Assembly: GCA_023228725.1 (NCBI GenBank)
Contig: JALOAQ010000075.1
Coordinates: 1-14,532, forward strand
Length of the DNA stretch: 14,532 nucleotides
From: Bacteroidales bacterium
GTDB taxonomy: Bacteria > Bacteroidota > Bacteroidia > Bacteroidales > ML635J-15
Direction of reading: 5' to 3'
The translations under genes were made by a program, and so were the position numbers. Below are positions 7,215-13,889 of this stretch, piece after piece. The stretch's first letter is position 1; each line of letters begins with the position of its first letter. The notes below the pieces were generated by a model. It was not told where the DNA came from and ran no database searches. It was given only the letters and a program-made list of their open reading frames with translations.

Positions 7215-8191
7215 TGGAAGCAAAAGGAAAAATTTCAAAATTTATTGAAGAAAACTTTAAACATTTTAATTCAGCTACTTTAGTTGACGCATCTAAAGGC
7301 TATGTAAAACACTTAAACGAAGGTGGTAAAATGATGATTACCTTAGCTGGAGCTATGAGTACAGCTGAGCTTGGTAAAACTTTGGCAGAAATGATACGCC
7401 AAGATAAAGTTCAAATTATATCTTGTACCGGGGCAAACCTTGAAGAAGATATTATGAATTTAGTTGCACATTCTCACTACAAAAGGGTGCCACATTATCG
7501 CGACTTAACTCCTCAAGAAGAATGGGATTTAATGCAAAAAGGTTTAAACAGAGTTACAGACACTTGCATTCCTGAAGAAGAAGCTTTTCGCCGCATTCAA
7601 GAGTATATTTTTAAACAATGGGAAAATGCACAAGATAAAGGCGAAAGATATTTTCCGCATGAGTATATGTATAAAATGTTATTAAGCGGTGATTTGGAAC
7701 AATATTATGAGATAGATCCAAAAAACTCTTGGATGCTTGCTGCAGCTGAAAAAAACTTGCCTATTGTTGTGCCTGGTTGGGAAGATTCAACTATGGGAAA
7801 TATTTTTACTTCATATTGCATAAAAGGTGAATTAAAACCATCAACAATGAAAACAGGAATTGAATACATGATGTTTTTAACAGATTGGTATAGAAAAAAT
7901 TCTGGAGGCAAAGGCGTAGGCTTTTTCCAAATTGGTGGTGGAATTTCAGGCGATTTTCCAATTTGCGTTGTACCAATGATGTATCAAGATTTAGAGTGGG
8001 AGGATGTGCCTTTCTGGGCATATTTCTGCCAAATAAGTGATTCAACCACCTCTTACGGGTCGTATTCTGGAGCAATTCCTAACGAAAAAATTACTTGGGG
8101 AAAACTTGATATAAATACACCGAAATATGTTATTGAATCTGATGCGACTATTGTTGCACCACTTGTGTTTGCATGGGTGTTAGGCTACTAA
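7214..8191 (+). CDS. Deoxyhypusine-synthase-like protein (possible homospermidine synthase)
   Basis: This 325-residue protein belongs to the deoxyhypusine synthase (DS) family, NAD-dependent enzymes that move an aminobutyl group from spermidine. The catalytic lysine motif is intact: W295-G296-K297, with E291 just before it, matching human W327, K329 and E323. NAD-site features include ISCTGANLEED at 69-79 and GGG at 241-243. By alignment by eye, other pocket residues differ from the eukaryotic enzyme. Where human DHS has KHHIANAN (His288 region) this has GDFPICVV, and the Asp pair of FDGSDSG is Tyr in SYGSYSG. Bacteria lack eIF5A, so a small amine such as putrescine or agmatine is the likelier acceptor, giving homospermidine or a related product. 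The gene overlaps speB by one base. Confidence 0.82.
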   Translation: MEAKGKISKFIEENFKHFNSATLVDASKGYVKHLNEGGKMMITLAGAMSTAELGKTLAEMIRQDKVQIISCTGANLEEDIMNLVAHSHYKRVPHYRDLTPQEEWDLMQKGLNRVTDTCIPEEEAFRRIQEYIFKQWENAQDKGERYFPHEYMYKMLLSGDLEQYYEIDPKNSWMLAAAEKNLPIVVPGWEDSTMGNIFTSYCIKGELKPSTMKTGIEYMMFLTDWYRKNSGGKGVGFFQIGGGISGDFPICVVPMMYQDLEWEDVPFWAYFCQISDSTTSYGSYSGAIPNEKITWGKLDINTPKYVIESDATIVAPLVFAWVLGY

Positions 8192-8195
8192 GCTC

Positions 8196-8216
8196 AGTTA
8201 AAAGTTAAAAGTTAAA
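8196..8216. repeat. Three tandem copies of a 7-bp unit
   Basis: The heptamer AGTTAAA is repeated three times head to tail just after the stop codon of the deoxyhypusine-synthase-like gene. The first two copies also form the left arm of a larger inverted repeat. Confidence 0.75.
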
Positions 8217-8291
8217 AGTCGAAAGTTTGAACCGAGTTTACGAGCTCGCTGAAAGCAAAAGTTTGTAAAGTGGGGTTTTTAACTTTTAACT
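8196..8291. repeat. Inverted repeat after the polyamine cluster
   Basis: The 15 bases 8196-8210 are perfectly complementary to 8277-8291 (AGTTAAAAGTTAAAA and TTTTAACTTTTAACT), enclosing about 66 bp with a GAGCTC centre and a GGGG run. It could act as a transcription end for the cluster or be a small non-autonomous repeat element. The stem is almost all A/T, so its stability as a terminator is doubtful. Confidence 0.55.
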
Positions 8292-8516
8292 AAACTGCAT
8301 TTGAATGTTTGTAAGACGAGCTTTGATTAGTGTTGCTTTTGTTTATTAATTAGGGATACAACAGTTTGCTGTTATACTACGCAGGCAGGGTATTTTATCA
8401 CTGAACTACCTACGAAGAACTGAACTTCAAATATCCCACTTTTCTGTCCTACGAAGCACGAAACTCCTGCTTGCGTATAGCTGATGTTGGCGGTTCGTTG
8501 TTTATTTCTCACGTTG
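8292..8516. other. Non-coding stretch with short repeats
   Basis: I see no convincing gene here. It holds a hairpin (AACAG-TTTG-CTGTT, 8360-8373), a GGGATA/TATCCC inverted pair (8353-8358 and 8432-8437), and an imperfect 20-bp direct repeat starting CCTACGAAG (8409-8428 and 8448-8467, 16 of 20 matching). Base composition is richer in G+C than the flanking genes. It lies between the housekeeping block and the restriction genes, where a junction scar would be expected. Confidence 0.5.
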
Positions 8517-9554
8517 TCAAGCATTTATTATTTCTTTTAGTCTGGTTGATATATTTCTCCAATTTGTGTCAAGGTTTACTGTCCTTATTTGAATTTTATG
8601 GTCGTTATATTGAAAATCTAAATTGTAATCTTTTTCAATTGTTGGATACAAAAGAATTCCGGTTGCCGTTTTGGTCTTTTCGCTTCCGTCTTGCTGATTT
8701 AGTAAGTAGCTAAATAACTGATATAGGTTAGAGGATTTAATTCTCTCCTTGTTGTAATTTGTGGTCATTGTCTCTCTGTAATATTTAGCATCAATTATTA
8801 TTTTCTGTTCTTCGTTTTCTAAGGAGATGTCAGTTTCCATCTGAGGTAAATATTGATAACTCTCAATGTCTTGATGTTGAAATTGCCATTTAATCGTTTC
8901 TTTCTTTACAGTATTGAATTTCCGTTGCTCAATTCGATAGAAATTTCTAATAAATGCCTCAAACAATTGATTCATTTTGTTGTCGTCTCTTGTGAAATCA
9001 GAGAATTTGTATTTCCCCTTTTCTTCTGATGGGAAAGTGCTTTCATAAATCAAGTAACATACGTTCATCACAAAACCGTAGAACCGATTGTTCCTATTCA
9101 GTTTAATTTGCTTAAAGTGGGATCCTTTGATTTCAATCAAGTCAACACCTAAAAACATTTTTTGCAGTTTTGCTAATTCCATTTTTAGGAGAGGGTCAAT
9201 ACCCTTTGTCCTTGTTAGCCTGTAAATTGTTGAAATCAAAATCTGATTTGTGATAATATTTGCAGAGAAATCATCATAAGTACAAACAGTTTTTTGTTTG
9301 AAAAGTAAATTTCTCTTGAGTGTTTGGCTAATTTCGATTTTACCTTTAACACCTGAAATTTCTTCTTCGTGGTCTATGTAACTTTTATCAATACCTCTTT
9401 TCAGAAGAAGTTTGGAAGAAGTAATTAGCACTTTAGCAAATAAATCAAGAAGCTCTGTTTTATCGTCAATTGAAACATCAACACGCTCTTTTTCATCTAG
9501 CTTATTCCAAGCATAGCAAAGCAAGAAGTATATGTTTTCAATTGGAATTGCCAT
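8517..9554 (-). CDS. mcrC: McrC, nuclease subunit of a modification-dependent restriction system
   Basis: McrC is the endonuclease partner of the GTPase McrB and cuts DNA carrying modified cytosines. This 345-residue protein is about the size of E. coli McrC (348). The N-terminal half matches the family's McrB-binding region (IPIENIYFLLCYAW at 3-16). The C-terminal half contains a PD-(D/E)xK nuclease core: E240-T-D242, then IIIDAKYY with D255 and K257, then Q279-x3-Y283. An intact core suggests it is active. It starts 3 bp after the mcrB stop codon, so the two are co-transcribed. It lacks a Shine-Dalgarno sequence, as expected in this host. Confidence 0.9.
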   Translation of the reverse strand: MAIPIENIYFLLCYAWNKLDEKERVDVSIDDKTELLDLFAKVLITSSKLLLKRGIDKSYIDHEEEISGVKGKIEISQTLKRNLLFKQKTVCTYDDFSANIITNQILISTIYRLTRTKGIDPLLKMELAKLQKMFLGVDLIEIKGSHFKQIKLNRNNRFYGFVMNVCYLIYESTFPSEEKGKYKFSDFTRDDNKMNQLFEAFIRNFYRIEQRKFNTVKKETIKWQFQHQDIESYQYLPQMETDISLENEEQKIIIDAKYYRETMTTNYNKERIKSSNLYQLFSYLLNQQDGSEKTKTATGILLYPTIEKDYNLDFQYNDHKIQIRTVNLDTNWRNISTRLKEIINA

Positions 9555-9557
9555 TAT

Positions 9558-11450
9558 TTATCTTGATAGCTGTTTAACTATGTCTGAAACTTTTGCAAAG
9601 TCGTCAAACCAAATTTCTTCTAACAAAGGTTTCAGTTCATAATTTAAAATGTCTGTCCACCATTGATTTTCGTTACCGTCATTTGAGTATGTACAGAAAT
9701 AACTATGTCCAATTTGGAAACCTTCACCAAGGTTAGGATCCTCTTTTATTTTGTTATTCAATTTTGAAATTGATGAACATATGTGTTCAATAATTCCTTC
9801 CGATAGACCTTTGTCAGCTAAAAATGAGCGAAAGTTTGAACCGTAGTCTGGCTTTAAAGAAACAAAAGCAAATCTTCTTCTTAAAGCGTAATCTACTATT
9901 GCTAAGGAACGGTCAGCCGTATTCATTGTACCAATTATATAAAGGTTGTCAGGAACATAAAAGCGGTCTTCTTCGTCCTCTGCATAAGTAAGTTTTAAAG
10001 CAAACTTTTCTTCTCTTTTGTCTGCTTCAATTAGCATCATCAATTCTCCAAAAATCTTGCTTAAGTTACCCCTGTTGATTTCATCAATAATGAAAAAGAA
10101 AGGTCGCTCTGGATGAGCTAAAGCTCTTTGGCAAAATGAATAGAAAATGCCGTCTCGCAAATCAAAACCGCCTTTTTGGGTTGGGCGTAGCCCTTGAATA
10201 AAATCTTCGTAACTATACGATTGGTGAAACTGAACCATTTCAATATTAGCATCATTAACTTCTTGCATAATTTCATAAGCTAGTTTTCTAGCAATAAAAG
10301 TCTTGCCTACCCCTGGAGGACCTTGTAGAATTATATTTTTTTTTCGCTTTAATAATGAAACAGTGTTTAAAAAATCTGCTTCACTTATGAATGGCTTATC
10401 AGGGTCATCTGAAAACTTATAACTTTTGATGTTTTCAGATTTAAGGAGTTTTTCTGTGATGATATTTTTATTATCAATAACCTCTCTTATAATTTCATAC
10501 TCTTCCTCTGTCAGTTTGAATAAACTGCCTTGGTTGTTTATAAATACCTCACATTCTTGCAGTGAAGGATTGTTTTTTAAATCGTTCCAATGAATTGGAA
10601 TTTCCAATTTTTCAATCAGTTCAAATTCTATTTCTTCACCATTAGCTGTATTATGTATTCCTTGGGTAATTTCATAGATAGCTTTGATTTGTTTGGTTGG
10701 TGTACTTTCGTACCCAATCATTAAATCACCTCTTTTGGTAGCTTCAAAGTGTTTGTAAATTCTTCTTTTGTTTCCTTTTTCGTTGTGAGTGGTATAGGTT
10801 TGTTTTTCTCCTATTTTATGTTTGCTGATAGACCAAATTTTTGGATTAGCATTTAACCACCAATAATTTATATCATCATCAGGTTCGTGAGTAGTGTCTT
10901 GTGGTAAAACAACATCTCTGTTCTCTTTGACTTGAAGAGTTCTGCTTAGTAAACTTTGAAACTTTTCTTCTGGAATTATCAAGTCTTCTGAAAGACCATA
11001 TTTTTCAAATGTTTCCTTGAATATTTTCCAATCTGTTGCATAAAAGTTGTCAATTACTTTAATGAAATCGGTTTCTGAATATATTTTTTGATAATTGCCA
11101 TTACCGTTTTTATTGAACCCATCAATTTTGGAAGCAATTTCTTCATAGCATTTTATTGTTGCGTTGTCGGTTTCAGATTGAAATGCTAACCTTAAGTGTA
11201 CACTTGGATTCTCTGAATCCCGAAAATTATATACTAAACCTGCTTGTCGAGTTTTATTTTTCCAATCGCCTTTATTTACAAGTCCCAAAAAGATATAATC
11301 ACTGCCTTGAAACCAAAATCCTTTCCTGAGCCTTTCACTATCTTGTTTTCTAAGCCAAAATGTTAATTCGGGATACTTCTCCTCTTTGAGTTTAAGGAGG
11401 TGGTTTAGGATTTTGTCACTCCAATTTATTATTAGTTCTTCTTGTGTCAT
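9558..11450 (-). CDS. mcrB: McrB-like GTPase with an EVE/PUA-like DNA reader domain
   Basis: McrB recognises modified DNA and drives translocation by GTP hydrolysis. This 630-residue form is longer than E. coli McrB (459) and has three parts. Residues 1-185 are an N-terminal domain I do not recognise. Residues about 195-325 resemble an EVE (PUA-like) domain, opening with NYWWLNANPKIWSI and containing GDLMIGYES and GSLFKLTEEEY. Residues 355-630 are the AAA+ motor, with Walker A GPPGVGKT (377-384), Walker B FFFIIDEINRGN (451-462), the McrB signature MNTADRS (509-515) and Arg-finger RRRF (524-527). EVE-type domains are known readers of modified bases, so the fusion suggests targets such as methylated or hydroxymethylated cytosine. 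The exact base is not readable here. A promoter lies at 11532-11562. Confidence 0.9.
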   Translation of the reverse strand: MTQEELIINWSDKILNHLLKLKEEKYPELTFWLRKQDSERLRKGFWFQGSDYIFLGLVNKGDWKNKTRQAGLVYNFRDSENPSVHLRLAFQSETDNATIKCYEEIASKIDGFNKNGNGNYQKIYSETDFIKVIDNFYATDWKIFKETFEKYGLSEDLIIPEEKFQSLLSRTLQVKENRDVVLPQDTTHEPDDDINYWWLNANPKIWSISKHKIGEKQTYTTHNEKGNKRRIYKHFEATKRGDLMIGYESTPTKQIKAIYEITQGIHNTANGEEIEFELIEKLEIPIHWNDLKNNPSLQECEVFINNQGSLFKLTEEEYEIIREVIDNKNIITEKLLKSENIKSYKFSDDPDKPFISEADFLNTVSLLKRKKNIILQGPPGVGKTFIARKLAYEIMQEVNDANIEMVQFHQSYSYEDFIQGLRPTQKGGFDLRDGIFYSFCQRALAHPERPFFFIIDEINRGNLSKIFGELMMLIEADKREEKFALKLTYAEDEEDRFYVPDNLYIIGTMNTADRSLAIVDYALRRRFAFVSLKPDYGSNFRSFLADKGLSEGIIEHICSSISKLNNKIKEDPNLGEGFQIGHSYFCTYSNDGNENQWWTDILNYELKPLLEEIWFDDFAKVSDIVKQLSR

Positions 11451-11531
11451 ATTTTATGTTTTATTCTCGGATTCGGTGTCGTCTTTTAAAATGACCGTCA
11501 ACGTATAATTTACATTGTTTAATTCACGAAA

Positions 11532-11562
11532 CAAATTTAAAACATTCCTACCTCATTTCCAA
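11532..11562 (-). promoter_or_regulatory. Promoter for mcrBC
   Basis: Read on the minus strand, TTG (11562-11560) and TAAATTTG (11539-11532) are 20 bp apart, matching the Bacteroidota consensus. Transcription would begin near 11525, giving a leader of about 75 nt before the mcrB ATG at 11450. Confidence 0.6.
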
Positions 11563-11678
11563 TTTTTACCTCATTTAATTTTATGATTTTAGTCATTTTT
11601 TTATTAGTCGATACTACATGTTTAATTTCCCACTAATTTCCATTTCATTTCTGTCAGTACTTTTTATCACTACACCAA

Positions 11679-11703
11679 TAAAAAAAGAGCATTTTTTTGC
11701 TCT
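11679..11703 (-). terminator. Rho-independent terminator of the hydrolase operon
   Basis: On the minus strand, AGAGCA, a loop of six A's and TGCTCT form a 6-bp stem followed directly by a run of T's, about 36 bp past the hydrolase stop codon at 11740. This marks the end of the foreign-looking operon. The gap 11451-11739 contains this site and the mcrBC promoter and no other gene that I can see. Confidence 0.75.
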
Positions 11704-11739
11704 ATAAATTGTAATTTGTCATTAAATGGAATTTAAATA

Positions 11740-12339
11740 TTACAATTGAGATGTCCATTTTTTTATTGTATCTTTTACGCCTTGATGAATATCCTTTTTT
11801 AATACTTTTTTATATTCTTTTTTAACATTAATTATATCAGGTTCTCCATCTATTTCTCTCATAACATGATTAACTTTTTCTGGAGTATATATAGTGATAT
11901 CATCAATAGAAGATACACTATCTAATTTTCTATAATCTGCTTGAATATCTGCCATACCAGTTATTGCTAATACTTTACCTTTATATTCTTTAAGTATACT
12001 TATATATTCCTCATCACTTAACGAAGCATGTTCTTGCATGTATTTTGTATTAAAGAAACCACCATTATAGAAAAATCTTGGCTTGTTACTTTTAGATGCT
12101 CTATTAAATAAATCTGTCACCTGTTTTTCTATTCTATCTTTCGTTAATACTTTTCTTAAGTACCAACCTAAAATACCTTTCATATCTTGAACTTGTTCAA
12201 AAACTAAATAATTTTGATATTGAAGCGCTTCTTTTAATCCCATACAAGCTCCACCTAATAATATAATTCCACAAAGTTCTTCAGTTTTTGTAAGTAATGT
12301 AGCAATCATAGCACCTTCACTATGCCCACACACTACTAT
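11740..12339 (-). pseudogene. Alpha/beta hydrolase, C-terminal part (split by IS)
   Basis: This is the 3' portion of an alpha/beta hydrolase gene interrupted by the IS element. It encodes the last 196 residues plus the ATAGTAGTG repeat copy. The nucleophile elbow is GHSEG (Ser119 in the rebuilt 311-residue protein). Asp243 in GMADIQ and His270 in VNHVM are good candidates for the rest of the triad. The helical lid lies between, near residues 150-210. It could hydrolyse an ester or small-molecule substrate that I cannot name. The apparent GTG start at 12333 is only the Val codon of the target-site copy, not a real start. Without its N-terminal strands the fragment should not fold or work. Confidence 0.85.
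12331..12339. repeat. Target-site duplication, left copy
   Basis: CACTACTAT is repeated exactly at 13881-13889 on the other side of the IS. Keeping one copy rejoins the hydrolase reading frame. Confidence 0.8.
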
Positions 12340-12364
12340 CTTAGCCCCCTAATTCATCGGACAA
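12340..12364 (+). repeat. Left terminal inverted repeat of the IS
   Basis: Begins CTTAGCCCCCTAATTC and contains TCGGACAA at 12357-12364. It pairs imperfectly with the right end at 13856-13880. Confidence 0.65.
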
Positions 12365-12387
12365 AATTATAGTTTAAAAAATATAAT

Positions 12388-12395
12388 TAATTTTG
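12388..12395 (+). promoter_or_regulatory. Candidate -7 box for the transposase
   Basis: TAATTTTG fits TAnnTTTG and lies 5 bp before the orfA ATG, so the transcript would be nearly leaderless. No TTG element is seen at the right distance upstream. It suggests the IS is adapted to a Bacteroidota host. Confidence 0.4.
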
Positions 12396-12400
12396 TTTTT

Positions 12401-12715
12401 ATGAAGAAAAGACATTTTACATTAGAGCAAAAATTGGCTATTTTAAAAGAAGCCTCTGAAAATGGAGTAAGTTTAACTCTTAAAAAGCATGGTGTTTTTC
12501 CTGCGACATACTATCAATGGAAAAAAAAGTTTGAGACCATGGGTGTTGAAGGTTTTAGTCATGGCATGACTCCAGGACAGCTTAAGCGCATACGTGAATT
12601 AGAAAAAGAGAATCAATTATTAAAAGAGATTATCGTTGAGAAAGAGCTTGAAGGCAAGCTTAAAGATGAACTTTTAAAAAAGAAGTTTGCCTTGGAGAAA
12701 AGAAAGAACTCGTAG
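12401..12715 (+). CDS. IS3-family transposase OrfA
   Basis: OrfA is the 104-residue DNA-binding half of the transposase. Residues 4-50 form a helix-turn-helix of the HTH_Tnp_1 type (FTLEQKLAILKEA, then TYYQWKKKF). Residues 60-95 form a leucine-zipper-like coiled coil (IRELEKENQLLKEI) used for dimerisation. It would bind the inverted repeats and can also act as a regulator when made alone. Near its end the ribosome can slip back one base at 12676-12682 to continue into orfB, giving a 473-residue OrfAB fusion, the active transposase. Confidence 0.9.
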   Translation: MKKRHFTLEQKLAILKEASENGVSLTLKKHGVFPATYYQWKKKFETMGVEGFSHGMTPGQLKRIRELEKENQLLKEIIVEKELEGKLKDELLKKKFALEKRKNS

Positions 12716-12735
12716 CTAAGTTTATTCTTCAAGGC
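12676..12735 (+). promoter_or_regulatory. Programmed -1 frameshift signal
   Basis: The slippery heptamer A AAA AAG (12676-12682, in orfA frame) is followed after 6 nt by a predicted 11-bp stem (12689-12699 paired with 12725-12735, one G-U pair). The -1 frame is open from 12670 through orfB, so slippage yields one continuous protein. Heptamer, spacer and stem match the standard layout for IS3-family elements. Confidence 0.8.
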
Positions 12736-12768
12736 TTAACAAGAGATAATGCTCTAAAAATAGCTAAT

Positions 12769-13821
12769 ATGACAAAACACCAGTATTATTATAAGCCTAA
12801 AAATGGCAAAAGAGGTCGTAAGAAAACGACTACAGTAACAACTTCTTGTGGAGTTGTTGACAATGATGTTGTAGTTTCAGAAATAGAAAAAATACAATCC
12901 GACCCAGATACAAACTACGGTTATACCAAAATGACATTTGAGTTGAAAACAAGGGGTTTTTATATAAATAAAAAGAAGGTTTACTTGTTAATGAAAGCCA
13001 ATGGTTTGCTAAAAGCTAAAAATAAAACTACACCAAAAAACTATGCTAAATATCGAAAAATTTTACCAGAAAAACCACTTGAAATTCTTGAAATGGATAT
13101 TAAGTTTGTGTGGATTGAGGAATACAAAAGACATGCAGCAATTTTAACTATTATTGACACTTTTACAAGATACGTTCTTTACTATTATGTAAGTTTTTCA
13201 ATAAAAAAACATGATGTTAAAAAATGCTGGGAGTATGTTATTATTAATCATCTGCAAGGATATGTAAACCCTGGAGAACCAATACACATTGAAGTAAGAA
13301 ATGATAACGACAAACGATTTTCTGCTAAATTAGTACAAGAATATTTTGCGGAGAACTTCCTTAATCAGGTTTTTACACATCCTTATACACCTCAAGAAAA
13401 TGGTCATATAGAAAGCTTTCATGCAATCCTATCAGAACATCTTAACAGATTTAATTTTTGGTCAATACAGGAACTAATGCAAAACTTAGAGCTATTTTAT
13501 GAAAAATACAATAACAAAAGAATACATTCCTCAATTGCATATTTAACACCATGCGACTTTTGGAATTTATGGGATAAAAATTTAATAGAAAAAATAACAA
13601 ATTATAAAATGAGAAAAACAAAGTTCAAACTAAAAATTGATTATCAAGAAGTGAAAAAACATACGGGTAATAATGAGCCAGAGGTTGCTTCATTGCATAA
13701 TAAATCGCACCTGAAAGGTGCACCTTTGATAAGGCAAAAAGAGAAGGTCGGCGCCGACTCAACTCTAAACATACGGTCTAAAAAATCACCGTCGGTTGTT
13801 CATTGCGATGCAAATATATAA
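12769..13821 (+). CDS. IS3-family transposase OrfB (rve integrase core)
   Basis: OrfB carries the DDE catalytic core that cuts and joins IS ends. Counted from the ATG at 12769, the triad is D110 (LEMDIKF), D179 (RNDND) and E215 (NGHIES), with 35 residues between the last two, as in IS3 elements. An upstream region near 30-90 matches the HTH_21-type helical part. The ATG at 12769 is probably not the natural start. The frame is open from 12670 and is entered by frameshifting from orfA. About 85 residues follow the usual end near TPCDFW, an unusually long Lys-rich and then Gly/Ser-containing tail encoded by palindrome-rich DNA. Confidence 0.88.
   Translation: MTKHQYYYKPKNGKRGRKKTTTVTTSCGVVDNDVVVSEIEKIQSDPDTNYGYTKMTFELKTRGFYINKKKVYLLMKANGLLKAKNKTTPKNYAKYRKILPEKPLEILEMDIKFVWIEEYKRHAAILTIIDTFTRYVLYYYVSFSIKKHDVKKCWEYVIINHLQGYVNPGEPIHIEVRNDNDKRFSAKLVQEYFAENFLNQVFTHPYTPQENGHIESFHAILSEHLNRFNFWSIQELMQNLELFYEKYNNKRIHSSIAYLTPCDFWNLWDKNLIEKITNYKMRKTKFKLKIDYQEVKKHTGNNEPEVASLHNKSHLKGAPLIRQKEKVGADSTLNIRSKKSPSVVHCDANI
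13707..13792. repeat. Cluster of palindromes at the 3' end of orfB
   Basis: The stretch contains hairpin GCACCT-gaa-AGGTGC (13707-13721), palindrome AAAGGTGCACCTTT (13714-13727), palindrome GTCGGCGCCGAC (13747-13758), and inverted pair ACGGT/ACCGT (13773-13777 and 13788-13792). The 13701-13800 segment is about 45% GC, well above the roughly 30% around it. Confidence 0.7.
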
Positions 13822-13855
13822 TTTTTTTTACTATGTTTGCACTGTGGTTAATAAA

Positions 13856-13880
13856 TTGTCCGAATAATAGGGGGTCAAAC
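13856..13880 (-). repeat. Right terminal inverted repeat of the IS
   Basis: Read inward on the minus strand it begins GTTTGACCCCCTATTATT and continues TCGGACAA, matching the left end at 17 of 25 positions without gaps. Confidence 0.65.
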
Positions 13881-13889
13881 CACTACTAT
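13881..13889. repeat. Target-site duplication, right copy
   Basis: Second copy of CACTACTAT. On the minus strand it reads ATAGTAGTG, coding Ile-Val-Val in the hydrolase just before the IS. Confidence 0.8.

Larger units (their letters stand above)
12340..13880 (+). mobile_element. IS3-family insertion sequence (about 1.54 kb)
   Basis: A complete-looking IS with orfA, orfB, imperfect terminal inverted repeats and flanking 9-bp direct repeats. The two ends agree at 17 of the first 25 positions without gaps. With one gap they share CCCCCT and an inner block TCGGACAA. The ends are set by the direct repeats; an alternative reading beginning TAG at 12342 and ending TCA at 13877 would leave extra bases, so ends are uncertain by about 3 bp. 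The element is inserted in the opposite orientation to the hydrolase gene. Both frames are intact, so it may still be active. Confidence 0.88.

Noticed and set aside
7705..8075. Minus-strand open frames inside the deoxyhypusine-synthase-like gene
   Set aside because: Antisense of a conserved protein with no start signals or motifs of their own.
7214..8191. A true deoxyhypusine synthase acting on eIF5A
   Set aside because: Bacteria have no eIF5A, and several residues of the eukaryotic pocket are replaced, although the catalytic Lys is present.
8196..8216. CRISPR-like or microsatellite array
   Set aside because: Only three 7-bp units with no spacers; too short for CRISPR.
8353..8500. Possible integron attC site or recombination cassette end
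   Set aside because: The hairpins and GTTGGCGGT motif do not fit the GTTRRRY/RYYYAAC core pattern, and no integrase or cassette array is nearby.
8471..8713. 80-residue plus-strand open frame across the end of mcrC
   Set aside because: It is mostly the antisense of mcrC, whose minus-strand product is clearly real, and it resembles no known protein.
12331..12333. GTG as the start of a separate 197-residue hydrolase
   Set aside because: The codon is the Val of the duplicated target site. The protein would lack the first core strands, and nothing resembling a ribosome-binding site precedes it in the IS end.
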